From Plazaster borealis (taxonomy: Eukaryota > Echinodermata > Asteroidea > Forcipulatida > Labidiasteridae), in assembly GCA_021014325.1 (NCBI GenBank), contig CM037470.1, forward strand, positions 4,739,647-4,803,646: a stretch of DNA of 64,000 bases, written 5' to 3'. The translations under genes and the position numbers were made by a program. The notes below the pieces were generated by a model that did not search any database, was not told where the DNA came from, and saw only the letters and a list, made by a program, of their open reading frames with translations. Shown piece after piece: positions 51,554-62,200 of this stretch (the stretch's first letter is position 1; every line of letters begins with the position of its first letter).

Positions 51554-51791
51554 GCAATATGGCATTCCCAGATTGGGCTTACAAACCAGAGAGCAGTCCT
51601 GGCTCTCGTCAAATCCAGCTCTGGCATTTCATCCTAGAGCTCCTGCAGAAAGAAGAGTTCCGTGATGTCATCACGTGGCAAGGAGACTACGGAGAGTTTC
51701 TGATCAAGGATCCAGATGAGCTAGCCAGAGTATGGGGAATGAGGAAGTGCAAACCACACATGAACTACGACAAACTCAGCAGAGCACTCAG
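51554..51791 (+). CDS. ERF: Exon 3: N-terminal two thirds of the ETS DNA-binding domain
   Basis: This exon encodes residues 91-170. It starts with the ERF/ETV3 signature [20 protein letters not shown], which leads into the ETS winged helix-turn-helix. It continues through the conserved [20 protein letters not shown] segment and [16 protein letters not shown]. Arg167 and Arg170 are the invariant recognition-helix arginines that contact the GGAA core in ETS proteins. Trp114 and the later tryptophans are the usual ETS core residues. The acceptor is TTTTTAAAG at 51553 and the donor AG before GTTAGT at 51792. The phase-2 exit splits the Arg170 codon, completed by exon 4. Met93 (51559-51561) is a plausible alternative start, matching where vertebrate proteins begin. 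Confidence 0.96.
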
Positions 51792-51832
51792 GTTAGTGTC
51801 TCCCCCTCGTTACCGAACCTTTCTTGAGTCCT

Positions 51833-52208
51833 TTAAAGGCACTGAACACAGTTGGTAATTGTCAAAGACAAGTGTTCTGACTTGGTGTATCCCAACATGT
51901 GCATAAAATAACAAGCCTGTGAAAATTTGGGCTCAATTGGTCATCGAAGTTGCAAGAAAATGATGAAAGAAAAAACACCCTTGTTGTACAAATTTGTGTG
52001 CTTTCAGATAGGAATAAAAGGCTTCTTGCAAGAAATCTTTTATTATTTTAGTGAGAAATTACGTCTTTCTCAAAAACTACGTTACTTCAGAGGGAGTCAT
52101 TTCCTACAATGTTATATACTATCAACAGCTCTCGGTTGCTCATTACCAAGTCAGTTTTTATGCTAATATATATTTTGAGTAATTACCAAACGTGTACAGT
52201 GCCTTTAA
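51833..52208 (+). mobile_element. Family A element inside ERF intron 3
   Basis: Complete copy with TTAA at both ends, beginning only 41 bases past the exon 3 donor. It makes up 376 of the 668 bases of the intron. It lies in the same direction as the gene. Confidence 0.85.
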
Positions 52209-52271
52209 TATCAGTCAGAGGGTTTGGACAATTCTGGAGGATTGAGGCACGCTTTACATTTCATATAAAAT

Positions 52272-52376
52272 AGGGATGCTTGCCAACAGTTAACGAGCCA
52301 GCGGGACTACTTGGAGAGAAATTTGACTGGTCCTCGGGTGTTTTAACTGGCATTCAGCCACTGTTAAGGGAGAACC
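52272..52376 (+). repeat. Family C fragment in intron 3
   Basis: Only the second half of the family (from AGGGATGCTTGCCAAC to GTTAAGGGAGAAC) is present, ending 83 bases before exon 4. Confidence 0.5.
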
Positions 52377-52459
52377 CATCATCCCTTTCTTTTGCTTTTA
52401 TTTATTTTTTGACAACTTATGTAATCATGACAATTTTCCCTTTCGTTTTCTTCTGCTAG

Positions 52460-54137
52460 ATATTATTACAACAAGCGCATCCTACACAAAACCAAAGGGA
52501 AGAGATTCACCTACAAGTTCAATTTCAGTAAGCTGATCTTGGTGAACTACCCCGGAACAGACATGAAGTATATCCCACAGTACGTGCCTCCCCAATCAGC
52601 CCCTGCGAACAACCCCAGCTCTCCAGATGATGTCATTCTTATCGATGAACAAGGAGGCAATGATAAATCTCAGGATCGAACAGGAGGTAGGACTCACAGT
52701 GAGTCTTCCAGTGACTCGGCAGAATCGCTTGATGGCTCAAAGAGGCCAAGACCTGTTAGACAGCGATCTCATAGCCTTGGCGATGCAGAGCCGTTAGGTG
52801 TCCCTCAACCTGGCATGAGGACTGAAATGCAGCCTCCTATACTACCCATGGATGCTAGGCCACCACCGTTCTCTCCAAGCTACCCTACGCTGAGACCACC
52901 ATTCTACTCTCACTCTCTGCCTGCAAGCCCTTGCTACCTTTCTCCAATGCCTAGTCCGGCCTCGGCCTTAAGTCCCATTTTCACAGCACCATGTCCAAGG
53001 TTTACATACTCCCAGGCTGAGATTCGAGCCCATCAGGAAGCACAGTCCCGTCTGGAGCATGATCGCGTTACAAAGCTTCGTGCCCAGATAATGCCTCGGA
53101 CATTCGCCATGCCCATGACCCAATCCCCGGGAACAATTTGGAGAACTCATACAGAGAATGAAGTTCGGATACGTGGGCTAGACATATCCCCGAATGAACC
53201 ACAAAGACACGAGAACGTGATACGCATTCCAGAGCGTCCTTTGCAGTCTGAGCTTTACCTGAGAAGAATGGCTGCTGAACGTAGACAATCCCAATCCCAA
53301 TCCCAATTGACTCTCTCCTCACCACCGGAGATCAAGTTAGCCCCATCAACCATCACCTCTCCGCCCAATGACAATAACTCAATGAAGGTACCTGAACCAG
53401 TGCGTCCATGGCAACACTCACCAAGGAAGTCATCCCCTGATCGAGGGTACTCCAGCAGTCTGCTGTCTCCAAGACGCTCACCAGAAAGGACCAGGGCAGA
53501 AGCAGAGGTCAAGATGGAGAGTCAAACAGATAAACTCAGTCAGAGCAAAACCGAGCTTTTGAAAACTCAAACCACAACTGCAGAAGAGCAAAGTGACTTG
53601 GAACGCAAAAATCAGGAGAAATGTATTCCAATCAAACTTCGTGTCAAACGGAAGTGGAACAGAGATAATTCCCGTCCTCCTTCTTATCAAGAGGTCGAAC
53701 CTAAATCTCCAAAGATTACTCTTGAGCCTAAACCATCCTCCCGCTCGCTTCCCTGCACCCCGACACAAAAGTCAAGCAGTCTAGGCACAGTCTTCCAATT
53801 CCCTCCAACGGCCGAAGATCCTGACAAAGAGGAATCCATGAGGAAGTTTCGCGACTTCTATTTTGACACTGGACCCTTCGACACCGGAGCCAGTCAAAGC
53901 GCTGGTTGCCCTTCCCAGCCGATGCGGGTGCTCCGGTCACCTGGTGCTGTCAATGCTGTCAAGTCAGAACGCTCATTTCGACCTCACCTCTTGACACCGA
54001 ATCGTGGCTTGGTACCTGAAGGAGGTCTCGTTAAAGTTGAGAGTGATTCGGTTCTCAGTCAAAGAAGGCCCACGGCATCAGAGCAGATGCAAGAGGTATG
54101 GATAAAGCGTGAGCCTCATACTGAAACAAAAGACTAA
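52460..54137 (+). CDS. ERF: Exon 4: end of ETS domain and C-terminal repressor region
   Basis: The acceptor TTCTGCTAG ends at 52459. The exon finishes the ETS domain with [20 protein letters not shown] and [12 protein letters not shown] (residues 171-201), diagnostic of ERF/ETV3. The remaining 527 residues are Pro/Ser-rich and look disordered, with many Ser-Pro sites. A basic motif at residues 557-570 ([13 protein letters not shown]) matches the conserved C-terminal motif of vertebrate ERF. Phe615-Gln-Phe-Pro618 fits the FxFP ERK-docking consensus. Val-Lys-Met-Glu (520-523), Val-Lys-Val-Glu (694-697) and Ile-Lys-Arg-Glu (718-721) fit the SUMO consensus. A short Gln-Ser repeat lies near residue 445. 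The single large exon ends at TAA, 54135-54137. Confidence 0.96.
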
Positions 54138-55100
54138 TAGGTCTGATGAAAAAAACCTAATAATTATGGGTCAAATCTTCCACCAACAGACAAAGCTTGC
54201 ACATTAAAACAGGGCCTCATTTCGTAGAGCTGTTAGACATAGCAAGTTTGTTTATAAATTCTAAACAAATATCAGTGGACAACCAGTGTACACATGGTTC
54301 ACTTTGGCTGGTAACCTGTGTATGGTAAGCAAAGTGTTTGAACTACATGTACATGTATATGCTAAGCAAGAGTAAGTGGGGAACCAGGGCAATGCACATT
54401 ACAGCTCATTTTCATCCGGTAACCGGTGTTTGTTAAGCAAGATTGTTCTATATTTAGAAGAAAAAAAAAATTGCTAAGCAACTGATGAGATTTTGTCCCA
54501 TGCCCAATTTCATGCTTAGCAACCAAAATTGCTAAGCTGGGTTACCAGCTTAAACATTTTGCATTTTCAATTGTTTGTGACTGGTGCTCTTGAATTTTGT
54601 GCTAAGCTGCACCAAATACTTTTGAGCAGCTCTACGAAGTTTGGCCCACAGTTGATCTGTCAATACTCAGTAATATACACTTCGTGTAGGAAGTGCAACG
54701 CTTTATATTTGTGTTTAAAGTCTGCCCCCAAATCATGTGTTAAAGCACCTGCACTATGTTTTGAATCTTGATTCAGTGATTGAAGTCTGGGTACCACACA
54801 CGCAAATTATGTTTCCTTGTAACGGAGCTATATAATAACAAAAACTTGTAAATAAGATTTCAAAATAGTTTTGTCTTTTTTTAAAGGGATACATAAAGTA
54901 TAGTTTTTAAAATCTTTTTTTTTAAGGCATCACAAATTTGAGTAGAAATCATTTTAACCAGAATTTAGAAAGACAGTTAACTTTGTTTATTGTTTTCTCT
55001 TTCTTACAATACTGAAGTCACAGGGCTGAATAAGTTGTTTGTTTTTCTCTTATAGGTTCGATTTGTCTGTTTACAAAAATAAAATGTTACCACAGCAACA
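54138..55100 (+). other. ERF: Putative 3' UTR with poly(A) signal
   Basis: No further open frame follows the stop. Possible cleavage signals are ATTAAA at 54203-54208 and a canonical AATAAA at 55078-55083; others lie at about 55261 and 55465. If the 55078 site is used, the UTR contains the family B repeat at 54212-54648. The end is an inference from the hexamers. Confidence 0.4.
54212..54648 (+). repeat. Long family B-type repeat in the 3' UTR or 3' flank
   Basis: Left end GGGCCTCATTTCGTAGAGCT, right end GAGCAGCTCTACGAAGTTTG then GCCC. The interior has repeated GCTAAGCA and TGGCTGGTAACC blocks and is longer than other copies, possibly two merged elements. Confidence 0.6.
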
Positions 55101-55525
55101 TATTACAATAATGGCTTCCATTTTGCTCCTATTAGATAAGGTGAATATTTAAGGTTTTAGTAGATATTTGACTTTCAACTTAATTTATTTCCATTTTTTA
55201 CAAAAAGGGGGGAAACTTATATATTTGACAACCTTTTTCAGAGGACTTTTTGTTTGATAAAAAAATAAAAAACACAAACATATCATGTATTTTTTGCTGA
55301 TTGTTTAAAGAGAACTTTCGCTGCACTATTTTATAAATAATTGTCACAGTAATCGCCATGCCAGCAACCCTACAACAACACCACTTACCTATCATGTTGT
55401 CCAAGTTTTAATTAACTTATCTTTTCAGTTATCTAGTGTATGATACTTTAAATATCAAGTAATAAACCACGAGGGGAAACTGCCTCGGTAAATATTAAAT
55501 AACTTGAAGATGAACTAAGACAAAT

Positions 55526-55700
55526 TGACTAGGGCGGGATTTGAACCAACGATCTCCGGAAACGTGCTCTACCAACTGAGCAATCTAGTCTACCAATCTA
55601 GTCCTGTATGGAGACCGCCAACATAGGGCTAGATAGCTCAGTTGGTAGAGCGCCAGCATCTTAATACGGAGGTCGTTGGTTCAAATCCCGTTCTTGTCAA
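55526..55700. repeat. Inverted pair of tRNA-like sequences
   Basis: The plus copy (55626-55700) has TAGCTCAGTTGGTAGAGCG (A box) and GGTTCAAATCCCG (B box). The minus copy (55526-55592) has the same boxes reading the other way. The anticodon region is too short or unpaired in both, so these are tRNA-derived repeat heads or pseudogenes rather than working tRNA genes. A related piece, minus strand, is at 30217-30300. Confidence 0.6.
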
Positions 55701-55705
55701 TTTTC

Positions 55706-58433
55706 CTTTGTTCAACCCTAAATGATAGTTTAAATAGTTTGACTGATTGGAAAGGAATCTACGTTGCAGATTGGACAGTGTCGTTTTCAGCGCGCCCGAA
55801 TTGGGTACTTCACTCCCGGAGTTTTTAAAACTGACTATTCCCCAAGTGTCAGTACCGGGGGAGTGGAATGTAGGCCTATATACTCTGCTTTGCGTAAAAG
55901 TAGTTGAAAGTGGGATTATGCTTATTTTTAACACGAGTTGATGATGGATAGGCAAGGTTAACACTGAGACAAATTTCAGTTGAATAAATTTGTATCCAAA
56001 GGCGAAACCAGGGGGCATTATTTGTCAACACCCAAAATTGCGCAAATTTAAAACCGAGTTCGTTCGGATGCTCTGAAAAGGTTTTACCTCCACTACTAAA
56101 GTGTAATGTACTGAAATGGCACATTATCTCATTGGAAAGTATTACAAAACAGATTAGAAATTGTGTTTTTTCCCCTCCAAAATTTGTTTGGTTTAATTTT
56201 GTAATGTACCTTTGATTATTGTGCACATTTTGATGTTGGACATTTTGATGTTGGACATTTTGATGTTGGACACTTATGTTCTATTGCGATCACTGTGAGT
56301 AGAAGTCATCCAACTGCATTTGCATATCAGGAAGTGGCGTGATCCACATTTTGGCTAATAAGACAGTGTTTAAAGTCACGAATATGTATGAGGCAATTAA
56401 AAGAAAGGTCGAACATTTTTTTTGGGAAAAAAACAGTTCATCAAACCCAAATCATCATAAAGTGCATTAAAGTCCCAATCAAGTTTTGAACTCATTATGC
56501 GAGACTATCTGAAAATAGAAATTGAAATTGCAATTTCATGGGAAAACATGCTCCGTTTCCCGGCGAGGGGAGCACATAAGTGGGGCTCTAAGGCCAAATT
56601 CAGTTCTGTGATCCACTCATTTTGCAAATAGATTACAGTCCTTATGAAAATGTAACCTTTTCAGGTGGGAAAAAATACCTTTTCTTTTCGGTTGTGAAGC
56701 CCCAACGAGAATTATACACCGCGAGTACAATTCACGGGACAGGTCCGGTTACACACCCTTGTGGGAAAAAACTTGATGTGAGTTGAGGTTGGATTTTGGG
56801 GGCTGGAGGGTTTGAAATGACGGTAATGCAGAGTGATCGTAAGCATTTTGACGCGATTGCCGTGATTTATGTTTTGGCTATAAAACGACCGGGGAATCAT
56901 CCGCTTCGGTGTCCCCCCATTACCTGGGAAGCTTGCGTCTATATTCAAATCTCGCATTTGCATTTAGACAAAAAAAGTTATACCTTTGAAAGTCTAATTC
57001 GTCTTGTTTATTTGAGGGAATTACAGATCAGTGTATCTATTATTTATTTAAGCAGTTTCCATAATCTGTCTAATTGTAAATTGGAAGGCCAACCAATTGT
57101 CGAAGCTTTGTTGCCATGGAGACGAGTCCGTGGATACGTTGTATGACATACGTCATCATGAAAGAAGGAGGGGGGACACCAACATTTGTGTACCCCTCGA
57201 TCTGTGACGTTTGTAATAATTTAAGTTCACTTGACCGCTCTGTTATCCTTTCAGCTAACAATACCCCACCCCACAGGTCCATTGTCCAAATTGCAACAAT
57301 TAACTAGAGCTCACCAGTTAAGACTGAATTTGACACGAAATGGAAAACATTACAAAGGTATAACAAGTTAATTATACAGACCTATTGCAATGTCTTTCGG
57401 CAATAGTTTTCGGGGGGAATTGTTTGCAGATAATGTTGACAAGTTATTTAAATTTGAACACTAAGATCAAAGAGCAGTATTTTAAAGGCATCGTATATCA
57501 AGCATTGGTACGGCATATTATTTATTTGTCCTGAGTCAGTCAACATTTGAAAGGGTTCGTACAAGAGGGTACGCAACAAGGCGAGAATTCCCGCCACTTT
57601 GACACGGGGCCAAATTTTAATAGAAAGAATGTAACGAAATCAACTTATCTGAAACTTTGCAAGAGTGGTTGCCTGGGAATGATGGCCAATTGTTGCATTC
57701 TTTTTAATCGGAATTTGGCGTTTGATAGCTTAATCGCATTTTTGATAAAATAGAAACGAGGGTTAAATGTTTTTCAAATGAAAATGGCACTCGAAAAATG
57801 TGTGTATAATTTTTTCTTTTTTTCTTCCGGGGGTTCGAAATTTGTGAGCGATTAACCATTTTCCTTCAGATTGGAAGTAAAATCTTGACTGTACTCAAGA
57901 AAGGCAATGATGTCAAATGAAGTTTGGGACATCTGCTAATATTTAATTGATTTCTCCCAGCAAGGTTTTTACATGAATTTTCTTTTTGGACAGTTCTAAT
58001 GGTGTATGCACCGATTCACTCAAAGTATTATATAGGAACATTCTTAACTTTTGTTTTAAACATGTTGCCATGCCTTCCGTGCGTTTATGTTTTTATAATG
58101 TTACAATTAATTTGACAGACTAAGGGCATATATTCTTAAAATTCCCTTTAATAATGTAGGTATTAATCAATGTTATGAACTATTTCGTAATTATTCTCAT
58201 TATTAATAGCTTGTTTTTTTTCTTTTATGCATTTTTGGGTAATTTCTTCTGTTTTGTAGTAATTTATGCAGTTGTCAATTTTGTTGATATTAAGGATTTA
58301 GTTTTATGTTATATTATTGAAGTTTAAGTATATACATTGTTGCGTCTTTGTTTTTTTGGTAATTTATTTCCATGTATATATTATTAGAAATTATTTTGCT
58401 CATTTCTATTTGACAATGACCAGAGGCCATCTT
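55706..58433. other. 3' flank, no gene recognised
   Basis: AT-rich sequence with the 15 bp triple repeat at 56225 and a lone TTAAAGGCATCGTATA end at 57482 that may be a decayed family A terminus. No coding exon supported. Confidence 0.45.
56225..56269 (+). repeat. 15 bp tandem repeat, three exact copies
   Basis: The unit ACATTTTGATGTTGG occurs three times in a row. Confidence 0.9.
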
Positions 58434-58737
58434 AAAAGAGTTGCTTACAGCCATGGCATACAATTGCTAAGCAGATATTGCTTAGGTTATCAATCAATTC
58501 AGAATATTTTTTCTTTCTTCAGAATGATGTTATGTTTACAGTTTCCCAATTTCAAAGAGTTGCTAAGCATACACAATTAGCTTAGCCCGGAAAAATTATG
58601 CTTAGCAGAGACAGGTATCATGTACCTTTTGTGTGACAGATCCTCTGCTAATGAACGTTTACTTAGCAGAAGAAAACAAAAATGCTAGGCAATGTTTTTG
58701 CTGAAAATGGACTCAGTAAGCAACTCTACTATGGCTT
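58434..58737. repeat. Degenerate family B-type repeat
   Basis: Repeated GCTAAGCA, TTGCTTAG and AGAGTTGCTTACAG blocks with decayed ends. Directly before a CRE-bearing repeat and the intact B and I pair. Confidence 0.4.
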
Positions 58738-58865
58738 TGATTTTAATGAATAATGCATTTTGACGCATGCTGCATCATGCTTCCATAATGACCCAATTCA
58801 CCTGACGTCATCACCCAGCACGATAAATCTTGGTTGTGCCATTTTGGGAGTTGGATTCCCCATCA

Positions 58866-59059
58866 GGGCCAAGTTTCATAGAGCTGCTTAAGCACACAAA
58901 GTAGCTAAGCACAACAAAATTATGCTTACCAGAATATGGTTACCAGCCAAACTACAATGTCACATGTACAATCTGTGACTGGTATCCTGCTAATTTTTGC
59001 TAAGCAGAAATGCTTTAAGCACCAATTTCTCCTTAAGCAGCTCTATGAAATTGGACCCT
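58866..59059 (+). repeat. Family B repeat, complete
   Basis: GGGCCAAGTTTCATAGAGCT at the left and AGCAGCTCTATGAAATTGGA at the right are inverted matches. Interior AGTAGCTAAGCACAACAAAA is the consensus form. Confidence 0.7.
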
Positions 59060-59073
59060 GTTGCTTACTGTGT

Positions 59074-59222
59074 GGGGTCGATTTCACAAAGCACTAAGAT
59101 CTATCTTAAGATGAGTTGTCAGTATTACCATAGTGATTTGTATTGTGACATTACACTTTGCTTAGCAATAAAGATTGATATACAGTTAGGATCAATCTTA
59201 ACTCTGTGTGAAACCGGTCCCT
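59074..59222 (+). mobile_element. Family I repeat, uninterrupted copy
   Basis: About 149 bp with inverted ends (GGGTCGATTTCACAAAGCAC against GGGACCGGTTTCACACAGAG inverted). It holds a TTAA about 35 bases from its left end. This is the empty-site reference for the interrupted copies at 4027-5030 and 46517-46975. It follows a family B copy after only 15 bases. Confidence 0.65.
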
Positions 59223-62200
59223 GGACTCCTAAAATGGCAGACCATTAGCAGCACTGGCTGCTTGTGACGTCAGTGCAAGGGGTTTGTAGGCTACTCGATA
59301 CAAGTATCGGACATTTTCTTGTATGGGAAAAAAAATCACTTTCGCCTCTGACCTTGTTTGCATAGATCAAGAGGGCGCTCTAACATTGAACTTACTATTT
59401 CTTTTCAAAACGCTTTGTTCCTATCAGTGGAAAACTAATGTAAATATGTTTTCCCTCTCATTCCAAGCAATGATGGAATTGGAATAGAACAAAAAAAACA
59501 ATGTATTAAGCCTAATTTTGTGTTTCTGTTTGGCTTTTTGTTCACGCCATTATTGTCAGAACGGTCACGTGTACTTTTGTAATTTGGAAGCAAGAAGGAG
59601 TTGATCCCAAGGCCTGGTACCTGGTACTCGAATCTTAGGGCATTACCGCACAACCAAATGACCAGGCACCAGCTAACTTTTGTGTTTTTCGGTAAATAAT
59701 ACTCCAGTAAATGATTATCCTTGTTATAAGAATGTGAAACAAAATTATTCCTATAGTAACGTCGTGATTCAAGACTACGACTGTGACGAAGTTCTTTTTC
59801 GCTCTTTACCAATCGTTATTGAATTTCAAGACAAGCTCACTTTAAAATGTTCAGGATTACATTTCTCCTCGTCCGTGCCTTACCCAACAAAAAAGTAGTC
59901 TCTCTGAACAGCCACTGAAAGCTTGACGTGAGAAAGCGCGAGAGTGTTTCTTGCCAAGGATAAGGGAAACCGATGCCACTTGAAACCCATTCTCGTGGGG
60001 CAACCTTCGATTCTAATATTCAGTTACGGCAGTATAATGATCCCTTTAAAGATCTCGCAAAAATACTTTTAGTCCCTCTCCAAAAACACCATGAAGAGGA
60101 CACTTGTCTTTCTTCGGATATCAAACTCAAAGCGCGCATGAAGATATATGCCAGTGCCACCAAGACTATATTCAAAATGTTAAATCGTGAAATTAAAACC
60201 AGTATTTAAAACAAAACACCACAGTGTGTAGAGGGAGAAGTACTGTTCGACTTTATGTGAGTGGATAATCGGTATAAATTTAATCATTTTCCGAGATTCG
60301 AAATGGCGAGAAGGTTTAACTCTCCAGAAAACACGTTTGTGAAATGTGCTTAACTGCCGTGAAGTCACCATAGGCGTTAGCTATAAAATGATTTATAAAA
60401 ACAAATTGGTAGTGAACCCATTCCTTTGTTTTATAGAGAAAGTATTCTTCCTATATAGGACAAAAATTGTCTGGCAAATATGTTTTTAAAACTTACAGTC
60501 ACAACAATATGATGCTAATTCTAACCTTGTGTTTCGGTGGTAAATTTGTATGTCAGTCGACATGGCAATACACTGTGTATTCATTCAATGAAGAGTGTGA
60601 AGTTGAACATAGAAATATAGTATTTACAAACTAGTTGCGTACATGCAATGTTTAATTTCATCCCCAGTTGGCCAAATGTTTCATTGTCTCTCAGATCGAG
60701 GCAATTGCAGCACAATTGCAACATATCACAGTTTCAACATCTCAAAAATCGTACTAAAGAAATGGAACAAGAGAGAGGCCCAAACTTGTAAGGGGTTCGA
60801 GGGAGGGGGCGAGGTTGTATGGACGAGACACTTGTAAGCTTTCAGAAGGTGAACAGTTATGTAACTATTGCTTTAGCTTTGTCACTCTAAAAACTTCCGG
60901 GTCAAAGTTGACCCGGGTCAAAGTTGACCCGGGTCAAAGTTGACCCGGGTCAAAGTTGACCCGGGTCCGGGTCCCGTGGGCCTAAACCATTTCTGGGTCA
61001 GTAGTACCCGAAATCTGTGTTAAAATTACTATTAAAAAAACCGGGTCAAAATTACGCAGACTCCAAGTTAAAATCCCATTGTCTTACCACTTTCCGGGTC
61101 AGCATATGACCCGCATGACCCGGAAACGGGTCAGCATGACCCCGCATGACCCGGAAACGGGTCAGCCCCCCCATGTACCCGGAATCCGGGTGAAATCTTA
61201 CCCGGGTGTTTTTAGAGTGTAAACCCGTTGGTTGGTACACACTGACATTCATTGAACAGCCAGCAGTGTTTATCATTTTTATTTAATTACCTTCTACATC
61301 ATCTCTAGTCTATGTGGACGAGCTACGTACCGCGCGGTTTCATTCTGACATTTTAACACCAAGGTCGATTTCATCGTGACATTCTGCTCCTTTGATTTGA
61401 GTGACGTCATTGATGAGGTACATGTGACGTCACTCTTGGCTATCAATGATGTAAGAGACCGTATAATTGTCGTGCGTTTTCCCCTGTTTTGAAAAACTCG
61501 AGAAAAAGAAGAAAAAACCTTCAATTAATATACAGGAGTTACGTTGTTGTCAATTAAGTGGCGAAGTCGTGTATTTTCGTGGGGGAAATGGGTCATTGTG
61601 TTCTGCGGTGGGGAAAAAAAAGCTTTCTTTCTTTTGTGACTACAATAATATTATTTGATCAACGAGTATTTTGTATGAATGTAAATTGATATTTTATTTT
61701 ATGATATAATGTAGCCTACATGTTAACACACGTGTACATTCACATCATTTAAATAACTGTGTCTACAACAAATGTGTTTATACAATGTATATTTATATCA
61801 ACTGAATTTCAATTTAAGGCTTTATCGCCATGTATTAAAAAAAAAGTTAACTTGTAAACTAGAAGCGTAATACGATAGAACTGTGTGCCATTTATTAGTA
61901 CAGGCATACACTTAAACAAAACAAAAATAATCACTTGTAACATTCTATTTGAATTTTTGAACAGACTGTTCTCAGAAGATACTATTTTACTTATTTGCAC
62001 ATGCCTTGGTCATTTATATTTTGGGAAATAAAATTGCATATTACAAGGTGTTAATTATTGGATTCCCGTGTATTGTTTCAGTTTCGATTTTGATGTTTGT
62101 TATGCATGTCAATGCGCATGATCGGCGCGCAAAGGATTCTGGGTGAAATCGATTCCAAGCAACACCAGCAACCATCATGGCGGGCTGATTTTGAAGCAAA

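Larger units (their letters stand above)
2139..54137 (+). other. ERF: ERF/ETV3-like ETS repressor gene (whole coding span, 4 exons)
   Basis: The gene model joins 2139-2240, 50775-50943, 51554-51791 and 52460-54137. Seen: every junction has a GT donor and AG acceptor, the phases agree (0, 1, 2), and the sum is 2187 nt, giving 728 residues and a TAA stop. Known for the family: ERF and ETV3 bind GGAA-core DNA through the ETS domain, repress transcription in the nucleus, and are controlled by ERK docking and phosphorylation. The ETS domain covers about residues 111-197. The C-terminal region carries a conserved basic motif, an FxFP ERK-docking site and three SUMO consensus motifs. Inferred: exon 1 belongs to this gene. 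If not, translation could start at Met93 in exon 3, which gives a protein laid out like the vertebrate ones. The symbol is by family resemblance; ETV3 is equally possible because invertebrates may have one ancestral gene. Confidence 0.85.

Noticed and set aside
55626..55700. Functional tRNA gene
   Set aside because: A and B boxes are good but the anticodon stem does not pair and the acceptor ends mismatch, and an inverted relative lies beside it.
56225..56269. CRISPR-like array
   Set aside because: Three head-to-tail 15-mers with no spacers in animal DNA; a plain tandem repeat.
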